35,730 nt of DNA from Ruminococcus sp. (lineage in GTDB: Bacteria; Bacillota; Clostridia; Oscillospirales; Ruminococcaceae): contig JAFSSS010000010.1 of NCBI GenBank assembly GCA_017450925.1, forward strand, positions 1-35,730, read 5' to 3'. The notes beneath the pieces are model-generated. The model was not told the DNA's origin. It saw only the letters and a program-made list of their open reading frames with translations, and did no database searches. Below, one piece after another: positions 22,035 to 30,271 of this stretch. The translations under genes were made by a program, and so were the position numbers. Each line of letters opens with the position of its first letter. The stretch's first letter is position 1.

Positions 22035-23018
22035 GTGAAGAAAAGGATCTTTGATATTATCTCGATCGGCTATAAGGAGGATCTTCCGAGCCGGCTCTTT
22101 GACTGGTTTATCTCCGTGGTCATCATTCTGAATATACTTGCAATGACCCTTAGCACGTTCAAGACCTTAGAGCCAGCCGCCCCGGTGTTCGAGGTCATCG
22201 AGCTTGTAACGGTGGGAGTGTTCTGCATCGAGTATGTCCTAAGAGTATGGACGGCCGACCTGCTCTATCCCGACTTGGGACCCATAACCTCACGCATCAG
22301 ATTTTTCTTCTCCTACGACGGTATAATCGACCTGCTGACGATCCTGCCCTTCTACTTCCTGTCCGGCTTCATCGTGTTCAGAATGCTCCGGGTGGTCAGG
22401 ATATTCCGGCTCTTCAAGATCAACTCCCAGCTTGACAGCTTCAACGTCATAACCTCTGTCCTAAAGGAAAAGCGCAATCAGATCATCTCTTCGGTCTTTA
22501 TAATATTGATACTGATGCTCGCTTCCTCTATCGGAATGTATTCCGCCGAGCATACCGCCCAGCCGGATAAGTTCGAGAATGCCTTCTCCGGCATCTGGTG
22601 GAGCATCTCCACTCTGATGACCGTGGGCTACGGCGATATCTATCCCATAACAGTCGTGGGAAAGATCATGGCTATCTTCACCGCTATCCTCGGCGTAGGC
22701 GTGGTGGCAGTGCCTACAGGTATCATCAGCGCCGGCTTCGTCGAGCAGTATCAGAAGAACATCTCCTCCGACCGCACCTACCGCGATATCTCCAGCATCG
22801 GTGAGATCCTTGCCGATGCCGACAGCGGCTTCATCGGCCTGTCGGTAGGGGATATAAACCGCTCTTTTGGCTTGAGAGTCCTCGTGCTTATCCGCGGTGA
22901 GCTTACGATCATTGCCGCCGACAGCGTGAAAGCCGAGGAGGGCGACATCCTTGTGGTCGAAAGCGATAAGCTTAAAAAGAAACGGATGAAGATCAGAAAG
23001 CAGAAGGCATCAGAATAA
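22035..23018 (+). CDS. Voltage-gated-type K+ channel with TrkA-C-like domain
   Basis: 327-aa six-TM ion channel (about 28-225). S4 carries regularly spaced Arg residues (RMLRVVRIFRLFKI), and the pore helix leads to the selectivity filter TVGYGD (about 196-201), diagnostic of K+ selectivity. S6 is followed by a cytoplasmic helix and a C-terminal ligand-binding-like domain (about 255-315; GLSVGDINRSFGLRVLVLIRG, ADSVKAEEGDILVV) of the TrkA-C/RCK-C type, which in other channels binds c-di-AMP or nucleotides (inference). The start is GTG at 22035; no good ribosome binding site is visible, so the start is the least certain part. Confidence 0.88.
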   Translation: MKKRIFDIISIGYKEDLPSRLFDWFISVVIILNILAMTLSTFKTLEPAAPVFEVIELVTVGVFCIEYVLRVWTADLLYPDLGPITSRIRFFFSYDGIIDLLTILPFYFLSGFIVFRMLRVVRIFRLFKINSQLDSFNVITSVLKEKRNQIISSVFIILILMLASSIGMYSAEHTAQPDKFENAFSGIWWSISTLMTVGYGDIYPITVVGKIMAIFTAILGVGVVAVPTGIISAGFVEQYQKNISSDRTYRDISSIGEILADADSGFIGLSVGDINRSFGLRVLVLIRGELTIIAADSVKAEEGDILVVESDKLKKKRMKIRKQKASE

Positions 23019-23042
23019 CCCCCTGCATTACAGCGGCAATAA

Positions 23043-23073
23043 AAAAGGCATCCTCCGCGGGATGCCTTTTATT
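23043..23073. terminator. Bidirectional intrinsic terminator
   Basis: Stem AAAAGGCATCC (23043-23053) with GGATGCCTTTT (23060-23070), 6-nt loop, A-rich on the left and T-rich on the right. It lies between the convergent K+ channel and D,D-carboxypeptidase genes and can serve both. Confidence 0.85.
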
Positions 23074-23087
23074 ATGCTGTTCAGAGC

Positions 23088-24173
23088 TTATTTCTTCTTT
23101 GGAACATAATTCTCCAGTACCTTGATGCAATCCTCGGTGGAGCTTAACTGCGATGCCGAGAAGCAGGTGATAGCAAGATAGGTCTTGCCCTCGTATTCAT
23201 AGATGAACTCCATGCAGAAGCCCGCTTCGTCAGTGAAGCCGGTCTTGCCGCCGATGATCTCGCCGTCAGCGTTGCCGTCGCCGTCCAGATCAACGAACCA
23301 GCCCAGTATGCGCTCCTCGATGATGCTGTAGAAGGTCAGACCGTCCGGGTGGAACTTCTTGGTCTTGGTGGTGGTGTACTCCTTTGCGGTAAGCACCTTG
23401 CGGCAGGTCTCGTTCTCCATAGCATAAGCCAGTATGCGCTCCATGTCAAAGCAGGTGGAGTAGTGGTCATCGTCATGCAGACCGCTGGCATTGGTGAAGT
23501 GTGTGTTCTCAAGTCCCATTTCTGCGGCCTTGGCATTCATCAGCTTGACGAACTCCTTTTCCGAGCCCGCCACCATGTTGGCAAGCCCTAAAGTGCCGTC
23601 CGCACCGCTCCGCAGGATAGACGCATACAGCAGATCCTCAAATGTAACGCTCTCGCCTATCTCAAAGCCCGCTACAGATGCATTGTCCTCCACCAGCGGG
23701 GCAATGTCCTTTTCGGTGAACTTGTACTTTGCCTTTGGATCCTTTACGTTCTCCACTGCAACTACCAGCGACATCACCTTCGTCAGCGATGCAGGATATA
23801 TCTTCCTGTCGTACTTCGAGCCTGCAATTATCTCGTTTGTCTCCAGATCAAGGAGCATAGCGTGCTTTGCCGACATCGAAAGCCCCTTGTAGTCTATGTC
23901 CTTGTAATCCGCCGCCTTCTGCGGCACGGGATATTCGATAGCCGGCTCCGGCTCCGACTCCTGCACCTCAACGCTTTCGGTGCTTTCAGCCGCCGATGTG
24001 TCCTGCACCGATTCAGCCGCACTGCTTTCCTCCTTCGCCGCAGCCGGGATATCCTCCGCCTCTCTGATCCTGCCCTTGCCGGTCACGATCATTACCGCTG
24101 TTCCCGCTGCCACAAGTATCAGCATGATAAGCACTGCCACCAGTGCCGCGCCGCCCTTACCGTTTCTTCTCAT
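23088..24173 (-). CDS. D-alanyl-D-alanine carboxypeptidase (PBP5/DacF type)
   Basis: 361-aa penicillin-binding protein anchored by an N-terminal membrane segment (about 10-30), with an acidic Ser/Glu linker (about 40-80) and an S11-peptidase domain (about 95-361). It trims the terminal D-Ala of peptidoglycan pentapeptides. Active-site motifs: S129-L-T-K132 in YPASLTKVM, SGA (189-191) where SxN is the textbook form, and K310-T-G in GGKTGFTDEAG. Just before KTG is VDLDGDGNADGE (294-305), a Ca2+-binding-like acidic loop. No C-terminal amphipathic anchor is obvious. Its start overlaps the stop of the CBS gene by 4 nt. A terminator follows. Confidence 0.9.
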   Translation of the reverse strand: MRRNGKGGAALVAVLIMLILVAAGTAVMIVTGKGRIREAEDIPAAAKEESSAAESVQDTSAAESTESVEVQESEPEPAIEYPVPQKAADYKDIDYKGLSMSAKHAMLLDLETNEIIAGSKYDRKIYPASLTKVMSLVVAVENVKDPKAKYKFTEKDIAPLVEDNASVAGFEIGESVTFEDLLYASILRSGADGTLGLANMVAGSEKEFVKLMNAKAAEMGLENTHFTNASGLHDDDHYSTCFDMERILAYAMENETCRKVLTAKEYTTTKTKKFHPDGLTFYSIIEERILGWFVDLDGDGNADGEIIGGKTGFTDEAGFCMEFIYEYEGKTYLAITCFSASQLSSTEDCIKVLENYVPKKK

Positions 24174-24598
24174 TGTCCGTTCTCCCTTTCTTTGTTTTCT
24201 TTGATAATTGTATGACAGTATTGCAGTATGTCACTTCTTGTAACGATGCCGATAAAGGTCTTTCTGTCATCAATTACAGGTACAAAGTTCTGGTTCATCG
24301 CCAGCAGCACCAGCTCCTCCACCGTGGCGGTGACAGATACCGGCTCCGACCTCACTCTCCGCGGTATTTCCGAGATGCTGTACTGCTCCAGCCCGCGAAT
24401 GTCGAAAATATTGTTATCCAGCATGAAATACAGAAAATCGCCCTCTGCGATTGCCTTGACGTATTCGCCCTCCCGGGTTATGACAGGTATCGCCGTAAAC
24501 CCGTGGTTGCGCATCTTTTCAATAGCCTGTCTTACGGTGCAGTCGCTATATACATAGTCGATGACTGCCTTAGGCTTTAGGAGTTTAAGTATATTCAT
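24170..24598 (-). CDS. CBS-domain pair protein
   Basis: 142-aa protein consisting of two CBS domains (about 10-62 and 75-130), a Bateman module that normally binds adenine nucleotides or cyclic dinucleotides and regulates a partner. Typical strands: GFTAIPVITREGEYVKAIAEGD and NFVPVIDDRKTFIGIVTRSDIL. No catalytic domain is attached. It lies 1 nt downstream of the lipoprotein gene and overlaps the carboxypeptidase gene by 4 nt, so all three form an operon and the CBS protein may sense a nucleotide signal relevant to the cell envelope (inference). Binding specificity cannot be read from the sequence. Confidence 0.85.
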   Translation of the reverse strand: MNILKLLKPKAVIDYVYSDCTVRQAIEKMRNHGFTAIPVITREGEYVKAIAEGDFLYFMLDNNIFDIRGLEQYSISEIPRRVRSEPVSVTATVEELVLLAMNQNFVPVIDDRKTFIGIVTRSDILQYCHTIIKENKERENGQ

Positions 24599-24599
24599 A

Positions 24600-25622
24600 T
24601 TATTGTATCAATGCCTCACTTTGCGTCAGCTGCTGCCGGGAGCTGTCGTCCCGCTCCGCGGCTGACGGTTCATCCGCCGTTTCTCCGCTTTCAGTCTCCG
24701 CGCTCTCCTCCGACTCGGAAAGGCTGCTATCCTCCTCCGCCCCTCCGTGAAGCTTCCCGTAGGTGTGGATAAGCAAAAACAGCGTATCATAGTCGATCGT
24801 CTCAAGATTGCCGGAGTTTATCCCCAGCTCGAACATCTCATCGGCGGTTATCCCCCAGGTAGCACACAGTCCCTGGCAGAAGCCCAGCTTCTGCGGCTCG
24901 CTCATGCTGTCGAAGTTCACCAGCGTGTCGGCAAAATATGCGTTGAATACCGAGGTGTCGGCCTCGCTGTCCAGCCGCAGGACCTTTCTCGTCTCAACGA
25001 TATCGTCCCTGCCCTCAACCGTATAGGTCATGGTGTATTTTACCAGATGTCCGTCCTTTTTGTCAAAGAAAAAGTCGGCAGCGGTTATATATGTGTCACC
25101 CGTGTAGGTGTAGCGCTCGACGTCATAGCTGTCATCTGCAGCAGCAGCCTCCGTCCTCGGGATATTCCCCTTTACTATCTGCTCGATGATGCCCGGCTGC
25201 AAAGGCTCTGTGCTTTCACGGTACATCCCGCAGACATAGTCGAAGTCATATGTCTTTCCCGAAAAGGTCACGGTGCCGTGGCTGCCGAGCCTTTCCTTTT
25301 GCAGCTGGTAGCTTTCGCCGCCGCTGACTATCTTGATTATGTCGATAGCCTCCGGGACGTTGGTGCCGGTAAGCTCGCATTCAAATGTATAGCTGCCCGC
25401 CGAGAGAATGTCATAGACTGCCTTGAGCCTTTCCCCCGTTTCCGACCTCGGAGCGGCAGCAGCCCCGGAAACGGCAGAGGACAGATCATCCCCGCTGCTT
25501 TCCGCCGGTGCCTCGGTCACCGCCGAGCTGTCCTGCACAGACGAGCTGTCAGTATTCTCCGCGCATCCGGCTCCCGAGAGCATTGCAAGAGCGCATACGG
25601 CCGGGATCATTCTTTTAAACAT
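24600..25622 (-). CDS. Predicted lipoprotein of unknown function
   Basis: 340-aa secreted lipoprotein. The short signal peptide ends at C20 in LSGAGC (position -3 is Gly, slightly off the usual lipobox), followed by a Ser/Glu/Ala linker to about residue 55, a beta-rich domain (about 60-240; repeated strand patterns such as SYTFECELTG and YTYTGDTYITAADFFFDKKDG), and a C-terminal Ser/Glu-rich low-complexity tail (about 300-340). The beta domain resembles LolA/LppX-like or outer-face scaffold folds only in general style; I do not recognise a family. I start at 25622, where GAGG is upstream; 25631 is too close to its site. First gene of the operon from promoter 25677-25706. Confidence 0.78.
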   Translation of the reverse strand: MFKRMIPAVCALAMLSGAGCAENTDSSSVQDSSAVTEAPAESSGDDLSSAVSGAAAAPRSETGERLKAVYDILSAGSYTFECELTGTNVPEAIDIIKIVSGGESYQLQKERLGSHGTVTFSGKTYDFDYVCGMYRESTEPLQPGIIEQIVKGNIPRTEAAAADDSYDVERYTYTGDTYITAADFFFDKKDGHLVKYTMTYTVEGRDDIVETRKVLRLDSEADTSVFNAYFADTLVNFDSMSEPQKLGFCQGLCATWGITADEMFELGINSGNLETIDYDTLFLLIHTYGKLHGGAEEDSSLSESEESAETESGETADEPSAAERDDSSRQQLTQSEALIQ

Positions 25623-25676
25623 TATCCTCATACCTTTCCGGCAGTTCCGCTGGACGCCGCGAACTACTCAACCTAT

Positions 25677-25706
25677 ATTATACCACCCCCACCGCCGGTA
25701 TGTCAA
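25677..25706 (-). promoter_or_regulatory. Consensus promoter of the lipoprotein-CBS-carboxypeptidase operon
   Basis: On the minus strand: TTGACA (25706-25701), 18-bp spacer, TATAAT (25682-25677), with TGG before the -10. Both hexamers are perfect consensus. The 5' UTR is about 50 nt. Confidence 0.8.
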
Positions 25707-25745
25707 GGCTGAAACGGAAAATATATTTTTTGTCAGAAATGCGTC

Positions 25746-26591
25746 TCAGATGTCGGCCGTCCTTACCAGCGAGACAAATCCCGGCTCGGGAGAGCAGACC
25801 GTTACCGCCCCCGCCTCCGGTGAGATGAAGCTAAGCCTTGTGCAGTGCAGAGCCTGCCTTGACATATCCTCAAGGCTCCCGCCGTAAAGCTCGTCCCCTG
25901 CTAAAGGACATCCGATGTAGGCAAAATGCACCCTTATCTGATGCGTCCTCCCCGTTACGGGCATTACTCTGCAAAGTGAGTATTTCTCCGTCTCCGCAAT
26001 GACCTCGAACCGGGTCTGAGCCGCCTTGCCGTCATCCCTTACGCATCGCTTTATCAGCGAATGCTCCTCTCTTGCTATGGGGGCGTTTATTATGCCCCCC
26101 TTTGGATGACCGCAGCAGAGGGCTAAGTATTCCTTTTCAAACCTCCCCTGCAGCGCCGCCGCCGCAAACTGCGACTTCGCCGTAAGCACACAGCCCGAGG
26201 TGTCCTTGTCCAAACGGTTCACAGGTCTGAAGGTCAGCCCGGGATACATCGCCGCAAAGCAGTTGCCCAGTGTGTCACCGTGATGCTTCAGCGAGGGATG
26301 CACCGGCATATCCGGCGGCTTGTCAAACACCGCCACAGCCCCGTCCTCGTAAAGCACCGGCACACTTATCTCCGCGGTCTGCGCCGGCAGCCCGGCCTCC
26401 GGGCAGCAAAGCCTTACCCTGTCGCCGCAGGCTACCCTATCCACCGTCCTCAACAGCACCCCCTGCCGGGTGATGCCTCCCTCTGTGTGCTTGAGTTTGA
26501 CTGTCAGCCTCCGGGAAAACCCCCGCCGCTTCAGAACCTCTCCCAGCGTCAGCCCCTCCTCCGCAGAGGTTATTATTATCTCACTTAGCAT
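25746..26591 (-). CDS. RluA-family pseudouridine synthase
   Basis: 281-aa pseudouridine synthase acting on rRNA or tRNA. An N-terminal S4-like segment (about 13-60; TLGEVLKRRGFSRRLTVKLK) precedes the catalytic domain. The catalytic motif is R126-L-D128-K-D-T-S-G with D128 the nucleophile; the GRTHQIRVH block and PLAGDELYGG near the end are also family-typical. The target nucleotide cannot be assigned. The ATG at 26591 has GGTGGA 6 nt upstream and overlaps the previous gene by 11 nt. No terminator is evident between its stop and the next promoter. Confidence 0.9.
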   Translation of the reverse strand: MLSEIIITSAEEGLTLGEVLKRRGFSRRLTVKLKHTEGGITRQGVLLRTVDRVACGDRVRLCCPEAGLPAQTAEISVPVLYEDGAVAVFDKPPDMPVHPSLKHHGDTLGNCFAAMYPGLTFRPVNRLDKDTSGCVLTAKSQFAAAALQGRFEKEYLALCCGHPKGGIINAPIAREEHSLIKRCVRDDGKAAQTRFEVIAETEKYSLCRVMPVTGRTHQIRVHFAYIGCPLAGDELYGGSLEDMSRQALHCTRLSFISPEAGAVTVCSPEPGFVSLVRTADI

Positions 26592-27417
26592 ACTTGTTCC
26601 ACCGCTGTATCATAACAGGGTACTTGTCCAGCCAGTAGCTGCCCAGCATCTCCTGCGCAAAGGCGCACCAGCACATCTTGAAATACGGCTCCAGCAGGAA
26701 TATCGGATAGAACAGCAGCAGCAGCGGTATGAACTTGGCAAATGAAAACAGAAACGACATATATCGCCCGTGCTTTCCGTCCATTATCCTCATCGAAAGA
26801 TCGCAGGCGTCAAACACGTTTGCCCGCGGATTGAGCAGCATGATATACTTCGCCAGCGAAATGGAGATGCAGTAGTGGATGAACACGCCCGTCCACACTA
26901 TCGTGAAGCCTATCGAGATCATGAATATGAACAGTCCCAGCGTGGTCAGCGCCCTGTCCTTCTGCGAAAAGCCCCAGTACCATATCCCGTATAAGCTCAA
27001 AAATATCGGCGAAAGCACGATCAGCTTCAGCAGCATCGGCAGCATCATTGAAAAGGTGGCCTTCGGGTGTATCTGCCGGGAGTTGTGCTGAATGTAGCGC
27101 CGGGTCTCAAGATAATTTCTTCCCGTGAAAAGATCAAGATATATCCGGTCAAGGATGTACCTTTCGGGGTTGGCTACAAACAGCACCACAAGTATCCTTA
27201 TCAGCGTCATGAACCTGCCGAAATGCGTGCCTGTCAGATAGCTCGGCCAGAAGCTGTATTCTATGCCGAGATGATCGAAGATCCTGTAAAGCAGCATCTC
27301 AAAAAGCACCCACGCCAAAATGAACGATACCTTGAACACGGTCAGCGCTATGCCCGTGCCCCAGTGTCCGCCCAGCTTTGTGAGCCCCTTGGCCTTTATC
27401 TCCTTGTTGGTCAACAT
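26581..27417 (-). CDS. Membrane protein of unknown function (DUF975-like layout)
   Basis: 278-aa integral membrane protein with about five or six hydrophobic segments (roughly 20-45, 65-82, 125-150, 155-190, 220-245). It contains RYILDRIYLDLFTGRNYLETRRYI and a late aromatic, Cys-containing region (MCWCAF). The general pattern, with a cytoplasmic LTNKEIKAKG start and repeated long helices, resembles DUF975-type proteins, but I would not assign that firmly. The ATG at 27417 has GGGTG 6 nt upstream; a GTG at 27426 is the alternative. It is the middle gene of the histidine phosphatase - membrane protein - RluA group. Confidence 0.7.
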   Translation of the reverse strand: MLTNKEIKAKGLTKLGGHWGTGIALTVFKVSFILAWVLFEMLLYRIFDHLGIEYSFWPSYLTGTHFGRFMTLIRILVVLFVANPERYILDRIYLDLFTGRNYLETRRYIQHNSRQIHPKATFSMMLPMLLKLIVLSPIFLSLYGIWYWGFSQKDRALTTLGLFIFMISIGFTIVWTGVFIHYCISISLAKYIMLLNPRANVFDACDLSMRIMDGKHGRYMSFLFSFAKFIPLLLLFYPIFLLEPYFKMCWCAFAQEMLGSYWLDKYPVMIQRWNKYAK

Positions 27418-27449
27418 ATCGATCACCCGCTCTGCCGGCCGAAGCCGTC

Positions 27450-28079
27450 TTACTCTCCGCTGCCGTCCGCAGCAGGGAACTGTCCCATAAGCTCAAATGC
27501 ACCCGACCGCTGCCACATGGATGCCGTTATGCTTATCTCAAAGCCCTCGCCGAAATCGCAGCGGTATGCGGCAGGGGTCAGCTTCGGCACCCCGAAGCAC
27601 ATCAGCATATTCATGATTATCCCGCTGTGAGTCACGATAGCCGCCTCTGTGAAGCCCTCGTACATCATGTCCGAAATGATGATGTTCAGCGCTTCATAGC
27701 AGCGGTTGACCACATCCCTCGCCGACTCGCCGTGGGGCGGCGGATTGTCCAGCCCCCCCTCGAGCCACTTCGCATACGCGGGATCGTTTTTCAGCTCCTC
27801 TGCCGTCTTGTTCTCAAAGTCACCGAAATCCATTTCCGCCAAAAGCCCCAGCTCCACGGTGAATGCCTCGTGAAAGAGGATGTCCGCCGTCTGCCTGCAG
27901 CGCTTCAGCGGTGAAACATATACCTTCTGAACACTGCCGTATTCCAGCCTGTCAGCCTTGTCATACAGCTGCTTTACGCCCTCGGCGCTAAGCGGCGTGT
28001 CCGTTATCCCGATGTACCTTCCCTCGGTGTTGGCCTCGGTCATCCCGTGCCGGATAAGCTTTATTCTGTAGCCCTTCAT
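27450..28079 (-). CDS. Histidine phosphatase (phosphoglycerate-mutase-like)
   Basis: 209-aa enzyme of the histidine phosphatase superfamily. The phospho-acceptor is H11 in LIRHGMTEANTEGRYIG; PLKRCRQTADIL contributes the second basic pocket residue; the catalytic second His lies in AAIVTHSGIIMNML. The sequence fits the cofactor-independent broad phosphatase or alpha-ribazole phosphatase (CobC) branch; no cobalamin genes are nearby, so the substrate is open. The start is set at 28079, 6 nt after AAGGAG; an upstream in-frame extension of 16 residues has no site. First gene of its minus-strand group. Confidence 0.88.
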   Translation of the reverse strand: MKGYRIKLIRHGMTEANTEGRYIGITDTPLSAEGVKQLYDKADRLEYGSVQKVYVSPLKRCRQTADILFHEAFTVELGLLAEMDFGDFENKTAEELKNDPAYAKWLEGGLDNPPPHGESARDVVNRCYEALNIIISDMMYEGFTEAAIVTHSGIIMNMLMCFGVPKLTPAAYRCDFGEGFEISITASMWQRSGAFELMGQFPAADGSGE

Positions 28080-28189
28080 AGTCTTCTCCTTCGTATATAG
28101 TTTAACAGGGTGAACGTGCTTTCGCACAGTTCGTCAAATACAATATTTAGAGGGTGATATAATTGATGAAATATGTGAATTAATAACAC

Positions 28190-28218
28190 TTTACATTTTT
28201 TAAAAATTGTGCTATAAT
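28190..28218 (+). promoter_or_regulatory. Promoter of the XRE regulator
   Basis: TTTACA (28190-28195), 17-bp spacer, TATAAT (28213-28218) with extended -10 (TGC before TATAAT). A second, weaker TGATATAAT lies at 28155-28163. The divergent region 28080-28276 holds no gene. Confidence 0.65.
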
Positions 28219-28276
28219 AAATTAGATACTATTTTTTGGAAAGCGTACCGATATGTGCTTGTTGGAGGTGTTCCGA

Positions 28277-28867
28277 ATGAAGACCGGCAGCGACAGTGAT
28301 ATCTTTATCGGCCGCAGGCTGAAAAAACTGCGGCGTGAATGCGGTATGAGCCAGCTCACAGCCGCAAGGTCAATGGGCGTTACCCAAAGCTGTATCTCAC
28401 AGCTTGAAAACGGCAGAAGATCGGTCTCGGCAGCAGCCGTGATCCGCTTTGCAGAGCTTTATCGGGTCACCCCCGCCGAAATATACGGCGACCCGCCTGT
28501 GCTGAACGTCCCCGTCAACGGCGGTGAGCTGCTCAAGCAGCTGGCGCAAAGCTCCGGCTCGGAAAAGCTCATTGGCGCAGTGAGCTGCTATCAAGCCTTG
28601 AGTATCTACAGAATGCTCCGGGCAGTGTATATGCTCAACCCCCATAATACCTCCGGGCTGTTCTCTCTTTCGTGGGAGGAGGCGGACAGGCTTACCGCCG
28701 CCTTTCTCAGGGACGAGCCCCATAGGCTCTCTACCCTCGGCCTCGCAGGCACCGCCCGTGAACGCTCCCGGATAGAGCTTCCCGCAGATCAGTCGGCTGA
28801 ACTAAGGCTGTTCATCGAACAGTGCGAAGCCCTCCTCGGCGCCGGTGTGACAGGGAACAAGCCTTGA
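28277..28867 (+). CDS. XRE-family transcriptional regulator
   Basis: 196-aa protein. The N-terminal Cro/C1-type helix-turn-helix (about 8-63) reads IGRRLKKLRRECGMSQLTAA, then SMGVTQSCISQLENGRRSVS, with the recognition helix around VTQSCISQLENG. The remaining 130 residues are helical with no recognised sensor domain. GGAGGTG lies 6 nt before the ATG at 28277. It immediately precedes the rnf operon on the same strand; its stop overlaps the -35 of the rnf promoter, so it may regulate rnf (inference from position only). Confidence 0.85.
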   Translation: MKTGSDSDIFIGRRLKKLRRECGMSQLTAARSMGVTQSCISQLENGRRSVSAAAVIRFAELYRVTPAEIYGDPPVLNVPVNGGELLKQLAQSSGSEKLIGAVSCYQALSIYRMLRAVYMLNPHNTSGLFSLSWEEADRLTAAFLRDEPHRLSTLGLAGTARERSRIELPADQSAELRLFIEQCEALLGAGVTGNKP

Positions 28868-28892
28868 TACATATGATTATAACATATAAAAT
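28864..28892 (+). promoter_or_regulatory. Promoter of the rnf operon
   Basis: TTGATA (28864-28869), 17-bp spacer, TAAAAT (28887-28892), giving a 5' UTR of about 35 nt before the rnfC TTG. The -35 overlaps the stop codon of the XRE gene. Confidence 0.6.
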
Positions 28893-28933
28893 ACATATTT
28901 GCAAGACCTCGTGCCCGAAAAGGAGATAATCGT

Positions 28934-30226
28934 TTGATAAGACTCAACGGGATAAGACTGTCCCACAGCAAGAATACCGAGAACTGCGAAACGAGGGAGC
29001 TTGAATGCCCCAAAAGGATAACAGTCTCTATGTCGCAGCATATAGGCGCCCCCGCCCAGCCGCTGGTCAAGCCCGGCGACGAGGTAAGGGTCGGTACCAA
29101 AATTGGCGACGCCGATACCTATATGACCTGCCCGATCCATTCCGGTGTGTCCGGAAGGGTGACTAAGATAGGTGAGCTGCTGCTGCCCAACGGTAAGGTC
29201 TGCAAGACTGTGGAGATAGAGTCCGACGGCAGACAGACCCCCGATGACAGCCTCTCTCCCCCCGAGATCACCGATAAGGCCAGCCTCGCCGCTGCCGTGA
29301 GAGCCTCCGGCTGCTGCGGTATGGGCGGCGCCGGCTTCCCGACGCACGTCAAGCTCGCTTATGACGAGAATACTACCCGTATAGATACACTTATTATCAA
29401 TGCCGCCGAGTGTGAGCCCTATATCACCAGCGATTACAGAGAGCTTATGGAGAATGCCGAGGGCGTTATCGGCGGGATGACCCTGATGCGCGAGGCCTTG
29501 AAGATCGACCGCGTCTGTATCGGCATCGAGGAGAATAAGCCCAAGGCTGTAAAGCTCTTCCGCGATAAGCTGCGGGATAAAAAGGGCTTTGAGGTGCTGA
29601 AGCTGCGCTCAAGCTATCCGCAGGGCGCCGAAAAGGTCATCGCCTATTATGCCACCGGCCGGGTCATCGGCGAGGGAAAGCTGACCTCCGAGCATGGGAT
29701 AATCGTGCTTAATGCCTCCACCACCGGTATGATAGACCAGTTCGCCAAAACAGGTATGCCCTTTGTCGCAAGACGTGTCACCGTTGACGGCGACGCGGTG
29801 GGTAAGCCCTCAAATATCCGCGCCCCTATCGGCACTCCCGTGTCGGAGCTGCTGTCAGCAGCAGATACCGATACCGACAGCATGAAGCGGCTTATCGCCG
29901 GCGGCCCCATGATGGGCATCAGCGTATATGACCTCTCACAGCCGCTGCTCAAGACCAATAACGCCTTCCTTGCGTTTCGCTCCGAGGCCGAAAGGCCCCA
30001 GCCCACAAGCTGCATCCGCTGCGGACGCTGCATTCAGGCCTGCCCGCTCGGCCTTATGCCCTGCGAGTTTGAAAAGGCCTATGACCGCGGCGACAGAGAG
30101 GCGCTCAATAAGCTGAAGATAAACCTCTGTATGAACTGCGGCAGCTGTACCTACGTCTGCCCCGCAAAACGCCCGCTCGCTGAAAAAAATCAGCTTGCCA
30201 AGGGCTTGGCGCTGTCTCCCCATTGA
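28934..30226 (+). CDS. rnfC: Rnf complex subunit RnfC (NADH/FMN and Fe-S)
   Basis: 430-aa peripheral subunit of the ion-translocating ferredoxin:NAD+ oxidoreductase. The glycine-rich FMN/NADH motif GMGGAGFPTHVKL (about 131-143) resembles NuoF. Two [4Fe-4S] clusters are bound by CIRCGRCIQACP (about 357-368) and CMNCGSCTYVCP (about 396-407). The start is TTG, with AGGAGA 7 nt upstream; the MIRLNGIRLSHSKN N-terminus is typical of clostridial RnfC. First gene of the operon. Confidence 0.95.
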   Translation: MIRLNGIRLSHSKNTENCETRELECPKRITVSMSQHIGAPAQPLVKPGDEVRVGTKIGDADTYMTCPIHSGVSGRVTKIGELLLPNGKVCKTVEIESDGRQTPDDSLSPPEITDKASLAAAVRASGCCGMGGAGFPTHVKLAYDENTTRIDTLIINAAECEPYITSDYRELMENAEGVIGGMTLMREALKIDRVCIGIEENKPKAVKLFRDKLRDKKGFEVLKLRSSYPQGAEKVIAYYATGRVIGEGKLTSEHGIIVLNASTTGMIDQFAKTGMPFVARRVTVDGDAVGKPSNIRAPIGTPVSELLSAADTDTDSMKRLIAGGPMMGISVYDLSQPLLKTNNAFLAFRSEAERPQPTSCIRCGRCIQACPLGLMPCEFEKAYDRGDREALNKLKINLCMNCGSCTYVCPAKRPLAEKNQLAKGLALSPH

Positions 30227-30271
30227 GAATAGGGCGCATATATAAAGCATCAGAATAAAGGTGATAAACTC

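Noticed and set aside
24574-24592. TTTAGG-AG-TTTAAG on the plus strand as a further CiaR-type box
   Set aside because: The half-sites are only 2 nt apart (not 5), they lie inside the 5' end of the CBS gene, and no -10 follows at the right distance.
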